This document shows positions 1 through 6,663 of a DNA stretch of 10,814 nt, piece by piece. Origin of the DNA: JBAYJY01 sp041664945 (GTDB lineage Bacteria; UBP15; UBA6099); the NCBI GenBank assembly GCA_041664945.1, contig JBAYJY010000157.1, positions 1 to 10,814 of the forward strand. The letters run 5' to 3'. The position numbers and the translations under genes were made by a program. Within the stretch, counting starts at the first letter, position 1. Every line of letters starts with the position of its first letter. The notes beneath the pieces were generated by a model, which did no database searches, was not told where the DNA came from, and saw nothing but the letters and a program-made list of their open reading frames with translations.

Positions 1-156
1 GAATGGATTATGGTTATGCCGGAAGACAGGATCAACGACTCGTCGAACGAGAAATTCAGCTTCATCATCAAACCGTCCGGCGACGCGCCGCATACGCTGC
101 TGATACGCGCCACCGATGCGGTGGGCAATGTAGGGTCGATTTCGAAAACTTTTTAA
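1..156 (+). CDS. C-terminal end of an Ig-like/propeller-type exported protein (partial)
   Basis: The frame open from base 1 runs 51 codons to a TAA at 154-156; the start lies left of the window. The visible tail contains FIIKPSGDAPHTLLIRATDA followed by VGNVG. This reads as the final two strands of a bacterial Ig-like/fibronectin-type sandwich of the kind that ends many exported beta-propeller and glycan-binding proteins ('HTLxVRATDxxGN'). That family reading rests on pattern recognition of a short stretch, so the function of the whole protein is unknown. The transcript ends at the hairpin at 179-211. Extracytoplasmic location is inferred from the domain type, since no signal peptide is in view. 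Confidence 0.7.
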   Translation, partial: EWIMVMPEDRINDSSNEKFSFIIKPSGDAPHTLLIRATDAVGNVGSISKTF

Positions 157-178
157 CAGCGGCAAACAGAAAATTAAT

Positions 179-211
179 AAAAGGGCGGCCCTTCGCGGCC
201 GCTCTTTTTTT
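179..211 (+). terminator. Rho-independent terminator, bidirectional
   Basis: An 8-bp stem GGGCGGCC (183-190) pairs with GGCCGCTC (197-204), with one G-U wobble and a 6-nt loop. It is flanked by four A on the left and seven T on the right, so it can stop the plus-strand gene ending at 156. It can also act on the convergent methyltransferase gene ending at 230. The stem core is the same as that of the terminator at 10273-10300. Confidence 0.9.
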
Positions 212-229
212 GACGATATTTCCACTCGG

Positions 230-1015
230 TTAGTTTATCTCGGGACTTTTCTTTATGCCCTGAAACACGCACATCCAGCAGAAGTGCTTTACAACCGGCG
301 AGCGCAATAAAGGAAGCGTAGCAGCGTTCAGTATTTTTGAGGCGAAGATCGGCGTGCGGTTATGCGCGAATCCTGCGCCTTCTATTCGAACGCCGTCGAA
401 TCCGCACTTTCCCATTGCAGCCGCCAGACGCGGCGGATAGAACGGAGCTTCATCCTCCACAGTTCCTGTAATGTTTCCGAAAAACATTTTTGCCAGCCGC
501 ATCGCCCAAACAAACGGGTTCAGAGAACTCGGCTCCAGCGAAAACAGATAGCCGCCCGGCTTGAGCACGCGATTCATTTCATTCAGATATGGTTCGAATC
601 CGTAATTTACAAAATGATGGAAGAAAAGCGAGGCGACGACAATATCGAAACTCTCATCCGGAAACATTGACATGTCTTTGACGTCGCCGGTGAATTTCTT
701 CAGATTCGGGGCGCTAACAGCGCGAACGGCATCCTCGGAAATATCTATGCCGCTGATGTCGGGCGTTATATGGCTTATGTAAATCATGTCTTCGCCGGTT
801 CCGAGCGGCGCGACGAGCATGGCTGGCGCCTTCATGCCCGCTCCCGCGATAGCGCGGTCCATCATCAGCGCAAGGCGCTTTCTCGGGAATACATAGTTAA
901 ACGCATTGCGCTCAGGAGAAAAGAAAACGCTCCTGTTCAGGAAATGCTTCGCCCTGAACCCCTGCCCCGTGTGCCATTCCAACTCTCGTTTCAGTTTGTC
1001 TTCGTAATCGTTCAT
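230..1015 (-). CDS. Class I SAM-dependent methyltransferase
   Basis: This 261-residue cytoplasmic protein is predicted to transfer a methyl group from S-adenosylmethionine to an unidentified small-molecule or lipid acceptor. The Rossmann motifs appear in order. The glycine loop is LVAPLGTGED (residues 67-76), where the usual acidic first residue is alanine. The ribose-binding acid is D91 in SGIDIS, and GDVKDM lies at about 110-115. Motif IV is FDIVVASLFFHHF (123-135), and the post-motif strand is RVLKPGGYLFSLEP (149-162). This is a Methyltransf_11/25-like core. The region after residue 165 (FVWAMRLAKMFFG, then PFYPPRLAAAMGKCGF) is hydrophobic in patches and may form a substrate lid. The start ATG is preceded by AAGAAG as a modest ribosome site. 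The gene is the second of two minus-strand genes, 114 nt after the SRPBCC gene, with its own possible promoter. The acceptor cannot be inferred from its neighbours. Confidence 0.88.
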   Translation of the reverse strand: MNDYEDKLKRELEWHTGQGFRAKHFLNRSVFFSPERNAFNYVFPRKRLALMMDRAIAGAGMKAPAMLVAPLGTGEDMIYISHITPDISGIDISEDAVRAVSAPNLKKFTGDVKDMSMFPDESFDIVVASLFFHHFVNYGFEPYLNEMNRVLKPGGYLFSLEPSSLNPFVWAMRLAKMFFGNITGTVEDEAPFYPPRLAAAMGKCGFDGVRIEGAGFAHNRTPIFASKILNAATLPLLRSPVVKHFCWMCVFQGIKKSPEIN

Positions 1016-1058
1016 ATCTTCTTGAATTCTAACTTAAAATGAAATGTTCAATAGAATA

Positions 1059-1087
1059 ATAATACTATGCTGAAGAGTAGAGTTTAA
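1059..1087 (-). promoter_or_regulatory. Possible sigma70 promoter for the methyltransferase gene
   Basis: Read on the minus strand, TTAAAC (1087-1082) is followed after 17 nt by TATTAT (1064-1059). This places transcription start roughly 35-40 nt before the ATG at 1015. Both boxes depart from consensus and the spacer is AT-rich, so this is a moderate call. Confidence 0.4.
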
Positions 1088-1129
1088 GAAGGAAAACAAA
1101 ATAATCGCTTTGCGCCGGCTAAATGCGGG

Positions 1130-1636
1130 CTATTTCTTGTTGTAAACTTTTTCGAGCGACTTTACGGACAAAATGAAATCCTGTTCTTCGTTCTGCTTCA
1201 GCGCTCCCAGAATAAAATTCTCAAAAATGGGGCCGAATATTGGAATGTCCACTTTCAGCATGATCTCAAAAGTTCTTCCGCATTTGTCAGGGCTTTTCTC
1301 AAAGTAAGAGGTCTTGCCCTTGCATGATACTTGTTTTTTCAGAAAATGCGGGACGATCGTAAAAGTGTAGACATTCGTCACGCGGTTCCATTCGGAGTGT
1401 TCAAGCCATGTAAGCATTCTGGGATTGATAACATGCTGCAAAACCGGCGGAATCTGGCTGTGCGCGCACCATTCTTTCGTTCCAACCCGGCGGTCCCCGT
1501 AGTCTTTTTCATCGATGACCTTCCACGCGGTCACATTCGCCAGTTCGTTCATGTCATAAGATTCATCGCTGTCGAAAAATATCTTTACCGTCTTGTCCAC
1601 AGGAAAATTGTACTCACGAACCGTTTTAAAATTCAT
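1130..1636 (-). CDS. SRPBCC/START-like lipid-binding family protein
   Basis: The protein has 168 residues and no signal peptide or membrane span. It opens FKTVREYNFPVDKTVKIFFD, the beta-strand/helix opening of the SRPBCC (Bet v1/START/polyketide-cyclase) fold. It continues with alternating strands such as RMLTWLEHSEW and VYTFTIVPHF and ends in a long amphipathic helix, FENFILGALKQNEEQDFILS. Length and pattern resemble DUF2505- or PRELI-like members, which bind hydrophobic ligands in a central cavity. The ligand here is unknown. An in-frame ATG exists 22 codons upstream (1702), but the start at 1636 is preferred for two reasons. It has a GGGGGG ribosome site 4 nt upstream, and a strong promoter (1687-1715) overlaps the longer reading frame, which would place its ATG at or before the transcription start. 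The gene is separated from the upstream ACAD operon by a terminator. Confidence 0.75.
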   Translation of the reverse strand: MNFKTVREYNFPVDKTVKIFFDSDESYDMNELANVTAWKVIDEKDYGDRRVGTKEWCAHSQIPPVLQHVINPRMLTWLEHSEWNRVTNVYTFTIVPHFLKKQVSCKGKTSYFEKSPDKCGRTFEIMLKVDIPIFGPIFENFILGALKQNEEQDFILSVKSLEKVYNKK

Positions 1637-1686
1637 GCCGCCCCCCGTTGATGAAAAACAATTTGCTCCGCTAACCTCGCAGAATG

Positions 1687-1715
1687 ATTTTAAGGAAGCC
1701 AAGCCGCGCCGTCAA
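1687..1715 (-). promoter_or_regulatory. Sigma70 promoter of the SRPBCC gene
   Basis: On the minus strand TTGACG (1715-1710), a 17-nt spacer and TAAAAT (1692-1687) form a near-consensus promoter. Transcription should start near 1680, giving a leader of about 44 nt to the ATG at 1636. It lies downstream of the ACAD terminator, so the SRPBCC gene is its own transcription unit. Confidence 0.75.
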
Positions 1716-1751
1716 CAAGCATGGAACAGCGCCTTTCCCTTGTTTCAGGCG

Positions 1752-1796
1752 GAAATAAAAAACCCGGACATTCATCAGAACAATCCGGGTTTATTT
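1752..1796 (-). terminator. Rho-independent terminator of the ACAD operon
   Basis: A 9-bp perfect stem AAACCCGGA/TCCGGGTTT (1760-1768 with 1784-1792) encloses a 15-nt loop. On the minus strand it is followed by TTTTTTATTT, giving a good U-tract 30-60 nt after the stop codon at 1824. The opposite strand also has a T-rich tail (TTTATTTAATA), though no gene needs it. Confidence 0.88.
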
Positions 1797-1823
1797 AATA
1801 TCGATAGTCTTCTGATGTTTACA

Positions 1824-2966
1824 TCAATCCCTAAGAGCATCCGCCGCGATTATGCCGCGCAGAATGTCGTTAGTGCCAGCCGCCGCCTCCATTAGTTTCG
1901 CATCCCGGAAAATACGCTCGACCGCGCTTCCCTGCATGTAGCCATGGCCGGCGAACACCGTCACTGCGCGTCCCGCATTCGCAACCGCCGCTTCGGACGC
2001 CGCAACCTTGGCGATCGCTATCGTCGGCGAACATTTCATTCCCTCTTTTTTCATCCACGCCGCCTGATACGTCTGCATCCGCGCAACATCGCACTCGACA
2101 TGCATGTCGGCGACGCGGAACGCTATGTCCTGATGCAGCGCGATCGGTTTTCCGAACGCTACCCGGTTCTCGGAATACTTCTTCGCCGCGAAAAACGCCG
2201 CAGATGATATTCCGTTGGAAACCGCCGCAACGTTCAGCCGCGCGTAATCCATGGAATCCATCACAATCTTGAAACCTTCGTTTTCGGCGCCGAGAAGATT
2301 TTCAGCCGGAACTTCGCAGTTCTCGAATTTCACGCTTGCCGCCAACGCCCCGCGCAAGCCCATCGTCTTGTACGATTCACCGATCGTAATCCCCGGCGTC
2401 CCCTTCGGAACCAGAAGAACCGAAAACTTCGGTTTGCCGTCAACCTCGCCCGATTTCGCGACTACAACAATGTAGTCAGCAACCGGCGCGTTTGTAAGAT
2501 ATGATTTCGTCCCGTTGATGACGAACGAATCGCCTTTTCTCTCAGCAGTCGTCGTAATCGCCGCCACGTCGGAGCCGCAACCCGGCTCGGTGACCGCGAA
2601 CGCGCATATCGCTTCGCCTGTCGCGAGCGCCTTCAGAACCTTCTCCTTCACAACCGGCGTCGCATGCGCCTCAATCGCCTTTGCGCCGCAGAACATGCTC
2701 GTGCCGACCGCCATCGCAGTTGAGCCGCACGCCGACGCCAGCGCGTCGATCGCCGTCACGCCGATTATCAGGCAGCCGCCCTGCCCGCCGTATTCCTTCG
2801 GTATCATCAAGCCCTGAATCCCGCGGGCTGCCAGCTTTTTCCAATTCTCCATCGGGAAATCGCCCGCTGAATCAACCGCCGCAGCGCCGGGCGCTATCTC
2901 CGCCTCGCAAAACGCTTTGAATTCTTTTTGAAACTGTTCCTGTTCCTTGGTCAGCTTGTAATCCAT
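1824..2966 (-). CDS. Acyl-CoA dehydrogenase family protein lacking the known catalytic glutamates
   Basis: This 380-residue flavoprotein has the full three-domain ACAD layout: an N-terminal helical domain (1-120), a central beta domain (121-235) and a C-terminal four-helix domain (236-380). FAD and CoA signatures are present: FAVTEPGCGSD (123-133), NGTKSYLTNA (151-160), NRVAFGKPIALHQD (267-280) and GHGYMQGSAVERIFRDAKL (340-358). The base that removes the alpha proton is missing from both places known in the family. The position equivalent to MCAD Glu376, usually E in YEGT, is A363 in AAAGT. The position used by isovaleryl- and long-chain enzymes is A242 in DYARL. The enzyme may use another base, do another reaction, or be a supporting subunit. 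Its ATG follows the stop of the other ACAD gene after 2 nt, and its weak ribosome site (AAAGGGG, 10 nt away) lies inside that gene. Translational coupling is therefore likely. Electrons would normally pass to ETF, which is not in the window. Confidence 0.9.
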   Translation of the reverse strand: MDYKLTKEQEQFQKEFKAFCEAEIAPGAAAVDSAGDFPMENWKKLAARGIQGLMIPKEYGGQGGCLIIGVTAIDALASACGSTAMAVGTSMFCGAKAIEAHATPVVKEKVLKALATGEAICAFAVTEPGCGSDVAAITTTAERKGDSFVINGTKSYLTNAPVADYIVVVAKSGEVDGKPKFSVLLVPKGTPGITIGESYKTMGLRGALAASVKFENCEVPAENLLGAENEGFKIVMDSMDYARLNVAAVSNGISSAAFFAAKKYSENRVAFGKPIALHQDIAFRVADMHVECDVARMQTYQAAWMKKEGMKCSPTIAIAKVAASEAAVANAGRAVTVFAGHGYMQGSAVERIFRDAKLMEAAAGTNDILRGIIAADALRD

Positions 2967-2968
2967 TG

Positions 2969-4138
2969 TTATTTTGCCCCTTTCTTTTTGGGGTTGAGTA
3001 CGCTCTTGCTGATGATCATCCGCTGAACCTCGGACGTGCCGGCCCCTATCGTGCCGAGCTTCGCGTCCCTGTAGTGGCGTTCAACCGGATATTCCTTCAT
3101 GTAGCCGTAGCCGCCGTGAATCTGTACGCCGTGATCAGCGACCTTCAGGCCGACTTCCGACATGAAAAGCTTAACCACCGACGCTTCGAGCATCGCCGGA
3201 ATATTGTTGTCCTTCATCCACGCAACGCGGTAGAGCGCGAGCCGCGAGCCTTCGATTCCTATCTTCATATCCGCGATCTTGCGCTGAATCGCCTGAAACT
3301 GCGCGATCGGCTTTCCGAACTGCGCTCGCTCCTTCGCGTATTTCACCGACAGGTCGAGGCAGTATTCCATGCCGCCGAGGCCCGCCGCCAGCAGGCACGA
3401 GCGTTCGTATTCGAGAATCGTCTTGCCGACGAGAATGAAGCCCATGCCTTCCGGCCCGAGCAGGTTTTCCTTCGGCACTTCGCAGTCCTCGAAAATCAGT
3501 TCGGACGTCGTCGATGTCCGGTTGCCCATCTTGTTTAGTTCCTTGCCGATGGAGAATCCCGGGAAACTGCTCTCGACGAGAAATGCGCTGATGCCCATGT
3601 GGCCCGCGCTCTTGTCCGTTACTGCGATGACGACGAATACCTTGCCGATCGGCCCGTTGGTGATGAACATCTTCGTGCCGTTCAGGATGTACTTGTCGCC
3701 TTTTTTGACGGCAGTCGTCTTAACGCTCGCCGCGTCCGAACCGGCGCCCGGCTCAGTCAGCCCAAAACCGCCGACCCATTCGCTGTTTGTCAACTTCGTC
3801 AGATATTTCTGTTTTTGCTCTTCCGTGCCGATCAGCCAGATCGGAACGCCGCACAGAATTGTGTGCGCGCCCCACGCGAGACACGTTCCGGCGTCGCAGC
3901 CGCCGCGCGCAAGCGCTTCCATCCCGAGGCACGTCGTCATGACGCCCGCGTTCGCGCCTCCGTACGCCTCCGGAAAAGGGAGCCCCATCATTCCGAACTC
4001 CGCCATCTTGTTCCACGCCGGCCAGCAGAACTCGCCTTTCAGCTCGTACTCCTCCATCAGCGGCGCAAGCTCATTCTTGGAAAAGCTGTAAACGCTTTTC
4101 ACAAACGCCTGTTGCTCCTCTGTTATCGAAAAATCCAT
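2969..4138 (-). CDS. Acyl-CoA dehydrogenase, isovaleryl/long-chain-type active site
   Basis: This 389-residue FAD enzyme is expected to introduce the alpha-beta double bond in an acyl-CoA thioester. Signatures are FGLTEPGAGSD (125-135), NGTKMFITNG (153-162), MGNRTSTTSELIFEDCEVP (204-222), RAQFGKPIAQFQ (271-282) and HGGYGYMKEYPVERHYRDAK (341-360). The C-terminal motif is IGAGTSEVQR, with A366 where MCAD has its catalytic Glu. E245 in LEYERSCLLAAG aligns with the IVD catalytic Glu254 (LDLERLVLAGG). This indicates an IVD-like enzyme with an active base on helix G; the substrate (branched-chain, long-chain or other) cannot be fixed. An ATG seven codons upstream (4159) would overlap the ribosome site. 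The start at 4138 has GGGAGG 6 nt upstream and begins with the family-typical MDFSITEEQQ. It is first in a two-gene operon with the other ACAD. Confidence 0.93.
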   Translation of the reverse strand: MDFSITEEQQAFVKSVYSFSKNELAPLMEEYELKGEFCWPAWNKMAEFGMMGLPFPEAYGGANAGVMTTCLGMEALARGGCDAGTCLAWGAHTILCGVPIWLIGTEEQKQKYLTKLTNSEWVGGFGLTEPGAGSDAASVKTTAVKKGDKYILNGTKMFITNGPIGKVFVVIAVTDKSAGHMGISAFLVESSFPGFSIGKELNKMGNRTSTTSELIFEDCEVPKENLLGPEGMGFILVGKTILEYERSCLLAAGLGGMEYCLDLSVKYAKERAQFGKPIAQFQAIQRKIADMKIGIEGSRLALYRVAWMKDNNIPAMLEASVVKLFMSEVGLKVADHGVQIHGGYGYMKEYPVERHYRDAKLGTIGAGTSEVQRMIISKSVLNPKKKGAK

Positions 4139-4166
4139 AAGGCGCCTCCCTTTTTTCAAAATTCGG

Positions 4167-4201
4167 CTTTAGACTTTAGACATTGGGCTTTAGGCTTTAA
4201 A
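4167..4201 (+). repeat. 7-bp tandem repeat, CTTTAGR orientation
   Basis: Five units with an exact 7-nt period start at 4167, 4174, 4181, 4188 and 4195. They read CTTTAGA twice, then CATTGGG, CTTTAGG and CTTTAAA. The block lies between the ACAD promoter and the ACAD ribosome site, so it is in the untranslated leader of that operon. The form recalls the heptanucleotide STRR repeats of cyanobacteria, although the unit differs. Confidence 0.8.
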
Positions 4202-4237
4202 GAAGAAATACATTTCAATTTTTTTCTTGTTCTTTTA

Positions 4238-4302
4238 GCCCAAGGCCAAAGGCCTAACGCCTATTGCCGCCTTTATTCCTATGCCCTTTAGATGCTTTAG
4301 CC
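4238..4302 (+). repeat. 7-bp tandem repeat, inverted (GCCTAAR) orientation, then decayed units
   Basis: GCC recurs with an exact 7-nt period at 4238, 4245, 4252, 4259 and 4266, in units GCCCAAG, GCCAAAG, GCCTAAC and GCCTATT. This is the reverse complement of the CTTTAGG unit of the block at 4167-4201. The two blocks can therefore fold into an imperfect hairpin, best matched between ATTGGGCT (4182-4189) and AGCCCAAG (4237-4244), with a loop of about 47 nt. After 4269 the period decays, and two more units in the first orientation occur, CTTTAGA (4286-4292) and CTTTAGC (4295-4301). Confidence 0.7.
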
Positions 4303-4339
4303 AATGATGCGTGATGCAAATTGCCGTTCAGACCGCGTT

Positions 4340-4348
4340 ATTATAACA
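4340..4348 (-). promoter_or_regulatory. Extended -10 promoter of the ACAD operon
   Basis: On the minus strand TGTTATAAT (4348-4340) is a perfect extended -10 element (TGnTATAAT). The -35 region 17-18 nt upstream (TCTTTT) is poor, as is common for extended -10 promoters. Transcription would start near 4333 and give a leader of about 195 nt that contains the heptamer repeats. Confidence 0.6.
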
Positions 4349-4525
4349 TAACAACCGCCATGAAAAGACAGAAAAATAAAATTTGTGAACTTTTTCACGT
4401 GAGTAGAATCATTGTCTTAAAACGCAAAAGATACAATTTGATTGCCAGCCTGAATGATATCGCAATATTTGAATTTTCAACGCTAATGCAAATTTTACCT
4501 TCCAATTAATTTACATTATTTTTCA
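4349..4525. other. AT-rich gene-free spacer between divergent units
   Basis: The spacer between the divergent ACAD operon and HAD gene covers 4139-4606. Apart from the repeats and the two promoters, this part is AT-rich with runs of A and T. I see no structured RNA, operator palindrome or credible coding frame. A 62-codon open frame (4321-4509) has neither ribosome site nor family resemblance. Confidence 0.5.
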
Positions 4526-4553
4526 TTGCCTAATTTCCGGGCGCTGTTAGAAT
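4526..4553 (+). promoter_or_regulatory. Sigma70 promoter of the HAD hydrolase gene
   Basis: TTGCCT (4526-4531), a 16-nt spacer and TAGAAT (4548-4553) predict transcription start near 4560 and a leader of about 47 nt. The spacing is 1 nt short of ideal. Confidence 0.6.
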
Positions 4554-4606
4554 AATGGGGACGTTTATTCGGAGTCTGAGGAATATACGTTACGAATGGA
4601 TGTGAA

Positions 4607-5305
4607 ATGAGCGAAAGAAAGATCAAAGCCGTTTTTTTCGACGCGGGGAACACCCTGCTCTATCCGGACTATGAGTTCATCGCGAAGCTTGTCGCCGAGG
4701 CCGGTCTCGAAACGACGCCCGCAGCGCTGATCGAGGCCGAGTACGACGCGCGACGCGCTGTGGATGTTTACTTAGGCGGCAAAGACGGCAGCGACGAAAA
4801 AGTGTGGGAGATTTATTTCACGACCATGCTGCGCGGCGTCGGCATGATCGACGAATCGCTCGTTGTCTCTGCCAAGGACCGCCTGAGCGCTGAGAACGCG
4901 GCCCGCAGCCTCTGGTCTTTCGCGCCAGAGGATTCATTCGAAACGCTGCGACTGCTCAAGAGCGACGGCTACAAGCTCGGGATCATATCAAACGCCGACG
5001 GCAGACTGCACAGCGTCCTGAAAGAAACCGGCTTGGATAAGCTGCTCGATTTCGCAATCGACTCGCGACTCGTCGGCTACGAAAAGCCTGACCCTAAGAT
5101 ATTCAAGCTCGCTCTCGAATTCGCAGGCGAAAAGGCAGAGTCCTGCGTCCATGTGGGCGACATCGTCTCGGCGGATGTCGACGGCGCGCGCGCGGTCGGA
5201 ATCGCCCCTGTGTTAATCGACCCCACCGGCCGCCACAATCCCGGCTGCCCTGTTATCAAAACTCTCCCTGAAATAATCGATGTCGTTAAAAGCCTGAACA
5301 TCTAA
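4607..5305 (+). CDS. HAD-superfamily hydrolase (subfamily IA type)
   Basis: The protein has 232 residues, a usual length for a small cytoplasmic HAD phosphatase or dehalogenase-like hydrolase with a helical C1 cap (about residues 20-110). Motif I is VFFDAGNTL with nucleophile D12. Motif II is LGIISNADG, with the serine that binds phosphate. Motif III lysine is in GYEKPDPKIF, and motif IV is CVHVGDIVSADVDGA, holding the Mg-binding acids. The residue two after the nucleophile, an Asp acid/base in most HAD phosphatases, is Gly (G14). DxG forms also occur in DREG-2/HDHD3-like proteins, so the gene need not be inactive. The substrate is unknown. It is a single-gene unit: its own promoter lies upstream and a palindrome follows the stop. 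The ribosome site is only a weak GGA 6 nt before the ATG. Confidence 0.88.
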   Translation: MSERKIKAVFFDAGNTLLYPDYEFIAKLVAEAGLETTPAALIEAEYDARRAVDVYLGGKDGSDEKVWEIYFTTMLRGVGMIDESLVVSAKDRLSAENAARSLWSFAPEDSFETLRLLKSDGYKLGIISNADGRLHSVLKETGLDKLLDFAIDSRLVGYEKPDPKIFKLALEFAGEKAESCVHVGDIVSADVDGARAVGIAPVLIDPTGRHNPGCPVIKTLPEIIDVVKSLNI

Positions 5306-5319
5306 AAAGATTAAGTGAC

Positions 5320-5353
5320 TGGAGACAAACGCTTTGAAAAGTGTTTGTCTCCA
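5320..5353. repeat. 34-nt near-perfect palindrome in a convergent spacer
   Basis: TGGAGACAAACGCTTT (5320-5335) pairs with AAAGTGTTTGTCTCCA (5338-5353). All 16 positions pair, with a single G-U wobble, around a 2-nt centre (in practice a 4-nt loop). It lies 15 nt after the HAD stop and between convergent genes. No T-run follows on either strand, so it is not a standard intrinsic terminator. It may still act as a terminator, an mRNA 3'-end stabiliser or a protein-binding site. Confidence 0.8.
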
Positions 5354-5484
5354 AACCTCTTTTCACAAACTTTTCAGATTTGCGCCCTATAAGTAGAGAT
5401 ATCGAAGCGATTTTTCATTCGATAATATTCACTTGTTAAGTATCTGGATTTTGCGGCTTTCGCCCTCGCCCGAAATACCAATGT

Positions 5485-6663
5485 CTACAAAATTCGTTTC
5501 GCTCCGGGAATTCTCCTGATCGCATAATGGCTCAGCATAAAACAAAGCGTAACGGTTATTGCCGATACGCCAGCGAACTTTATCAGCGGATGCAGCATAA
5601 TGCCGCGAAGCCAAAGGCTTACAAAAACAAGAACCGGCGCGTGAATGATATAAACCGTATATGCGTTTTCCGCCATCAGCTTCAATAATCTTCCCCGGCG
5701 GTTAAACTTATCCCTGAACAGCGCGAGCAATCCGACGCAAATGCCCATGCAAACGAACGGCTCCCAGAATGCGTATGCCGCCGCCTGCCACTTAAAGCCG
5801 CCCATGAAATTCTTCAGATCACCGTCCAGCGCGCCGCCGGCGATCATCAACACGGGACACATGATCAACCCGGCTATGGCAACCTTCCTCCAGATTTTTC
5901 CGGTTCGTTCCTCTATCGCCTGAAACCAGTTTCTTTCGCTGGCTGCAATGCCGACTATAAACAACGCAATATATAACGAAATATAAGGAACCTGAAGATT
6001 CAATAATTCGAAACTGCTCCCGACCGGCTTCCACAGCCTGATTATAAATGCCGAAGCGCCCATAGAGAGCGCGAACAGCGCTATCGCTCCGTTGCCGGGA
6101 AACTTTCCATTTCGTCCTTCGGTCGGCTTTGCGCGCTTTGTCAACGCCGCCCACAATGCGTAAACAATCGAAAAAATCAGAAGCGTGTCTACAAACCAAA
6201 GCGGTCCTCGTCCAATTCCATAAAAACGACTCATGTATTCGGAAAAGAAAGAAATGAAGCCCTTTGAGTAATGTTCGAACTTAACGTATTTTGCGTATAC
6301 GATCACAGGGTTAATAGCGATATCGAAAATTATCAAAGGAATTCCGAGCCTTATCAGCCGGTCTTTAATAAAATGCCATGCGCCTTTTTTATAAAATGAT
6401 TGCGGCGCGAAAAAGCCTGAAAGCATGAAAAATAACGACATGAAATAGGCTTGGTTGAACGCTGTGAATATGCCGAGCAGCGCCATGGTTATCGTGTCCT
6501 GCCGGCCTTCGTGGTAATACCAGCCGCCGACATCCCCGTATGTGCAGGCCGTGTGATGCATAACCACGAGAACGGTAAGCAATACCCGCAGGTTGTCGAT
6601 ATATTCCATTCGGCCTGTTGCGAGGTTCTTGGAGCCGCTTAAAGTTTTCGCACTTTCAGGCAT
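5485..6663 (-). CDS. Membrane acyltransferase, family 3 (OafA/YrhL-like)
   Basis: This 392-residue polytopic inner-membrane protein has about ten predicted spans. Family members move acyl groups, often acetyl or succinyl, onto sugars of surface polysaccharide, lipid or glucan. The N-terminal core motif YIDNLRVLLTVLVVMHHTAC (residues 21-40) includes the paired histidines H36-H37, one of which is the likely catalytic residue. It is followed by GGWYY, typical of one subgroup of this family. Other spans are recognisable in GPLWFVDTLLIFSIVYALWA and in the conserved C-terminal ENAYTVYIIHAPVLVF. A TTG 14 codons upstream (6705) would extend the frame. The ATG at 6663 is chosen because AAAAAGGG lies 7 nt before it and the extension adds nothing recognisable. 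It sits 133 nt downstream of the 275-residue gene on the same strand. The acceptor is unknown; the exported-protein genes nearby make an envelope glycan plausible but not shown. Confidence 0.9.
   Translation of the reverse strand: MPESAKTLSGSKNLATGRMEYIDNLRVLLTVLVVMHHTACTYGDVGGWYYHEGRQDTITMALLGIFTAFNQAYFMSLFFMLSGFFAPQSFYKKGAWHFIKDRLIRLGIPLIIFDIAINPVIVYAKYVKFEHYSKGFISFFSEYMSRFYGIGRGPLWFVDTLLIFSIVYALWAALTKRAKPTEGRNGKFPGNGAIALFALSMGASAFIIRLWKPVGSSFELLNLQVPYISLYIALFIVGIAASERNWFQAIEERTGKIWRKVAIAGLIMCPVLMIAGGALDGDLKNFMGGFKWQAAAYAFWEPFVCMGICVGLLALFRDKFNRRGRLLKLMAENAYTVYIIHAPVLVFVSLWLRGIMLHPLIKFAGVSAITVTLCFMLSHYAIRRIPGAKRIL

Noticed and set aside
3369..4291. Long plus-strand open frames of 190-240 codons opposite the upstream ACAD gene
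   Set aside because: They are antisense to a clearly conserved enzyme, lack ribosome sites, and have the Arg/Pro/Ser-rich composition of codon shadows.
4167..4302. CRISPR-like array or telomere-like sequence
   Set aside because: The 7-nt units are directly abutting with no spacers, have diverged, and change orientation; this fits a degenerate tandem heptamer repeat.
4321..4509. 62-codon open frame in the spacer
   Set aside because: It has no ribosome site and no recognisable domain, and its 5' part overlaps the divergent ACAD promoter.
5400..5424. 7-bp inverted repeat TATCGAA/TTCGATA in the convergent spacer
   Set aside because: The stem is short and AT-rich with an 11-nt spacer and no T-run; repeats of this size occur by chance in AT-rich spacers.
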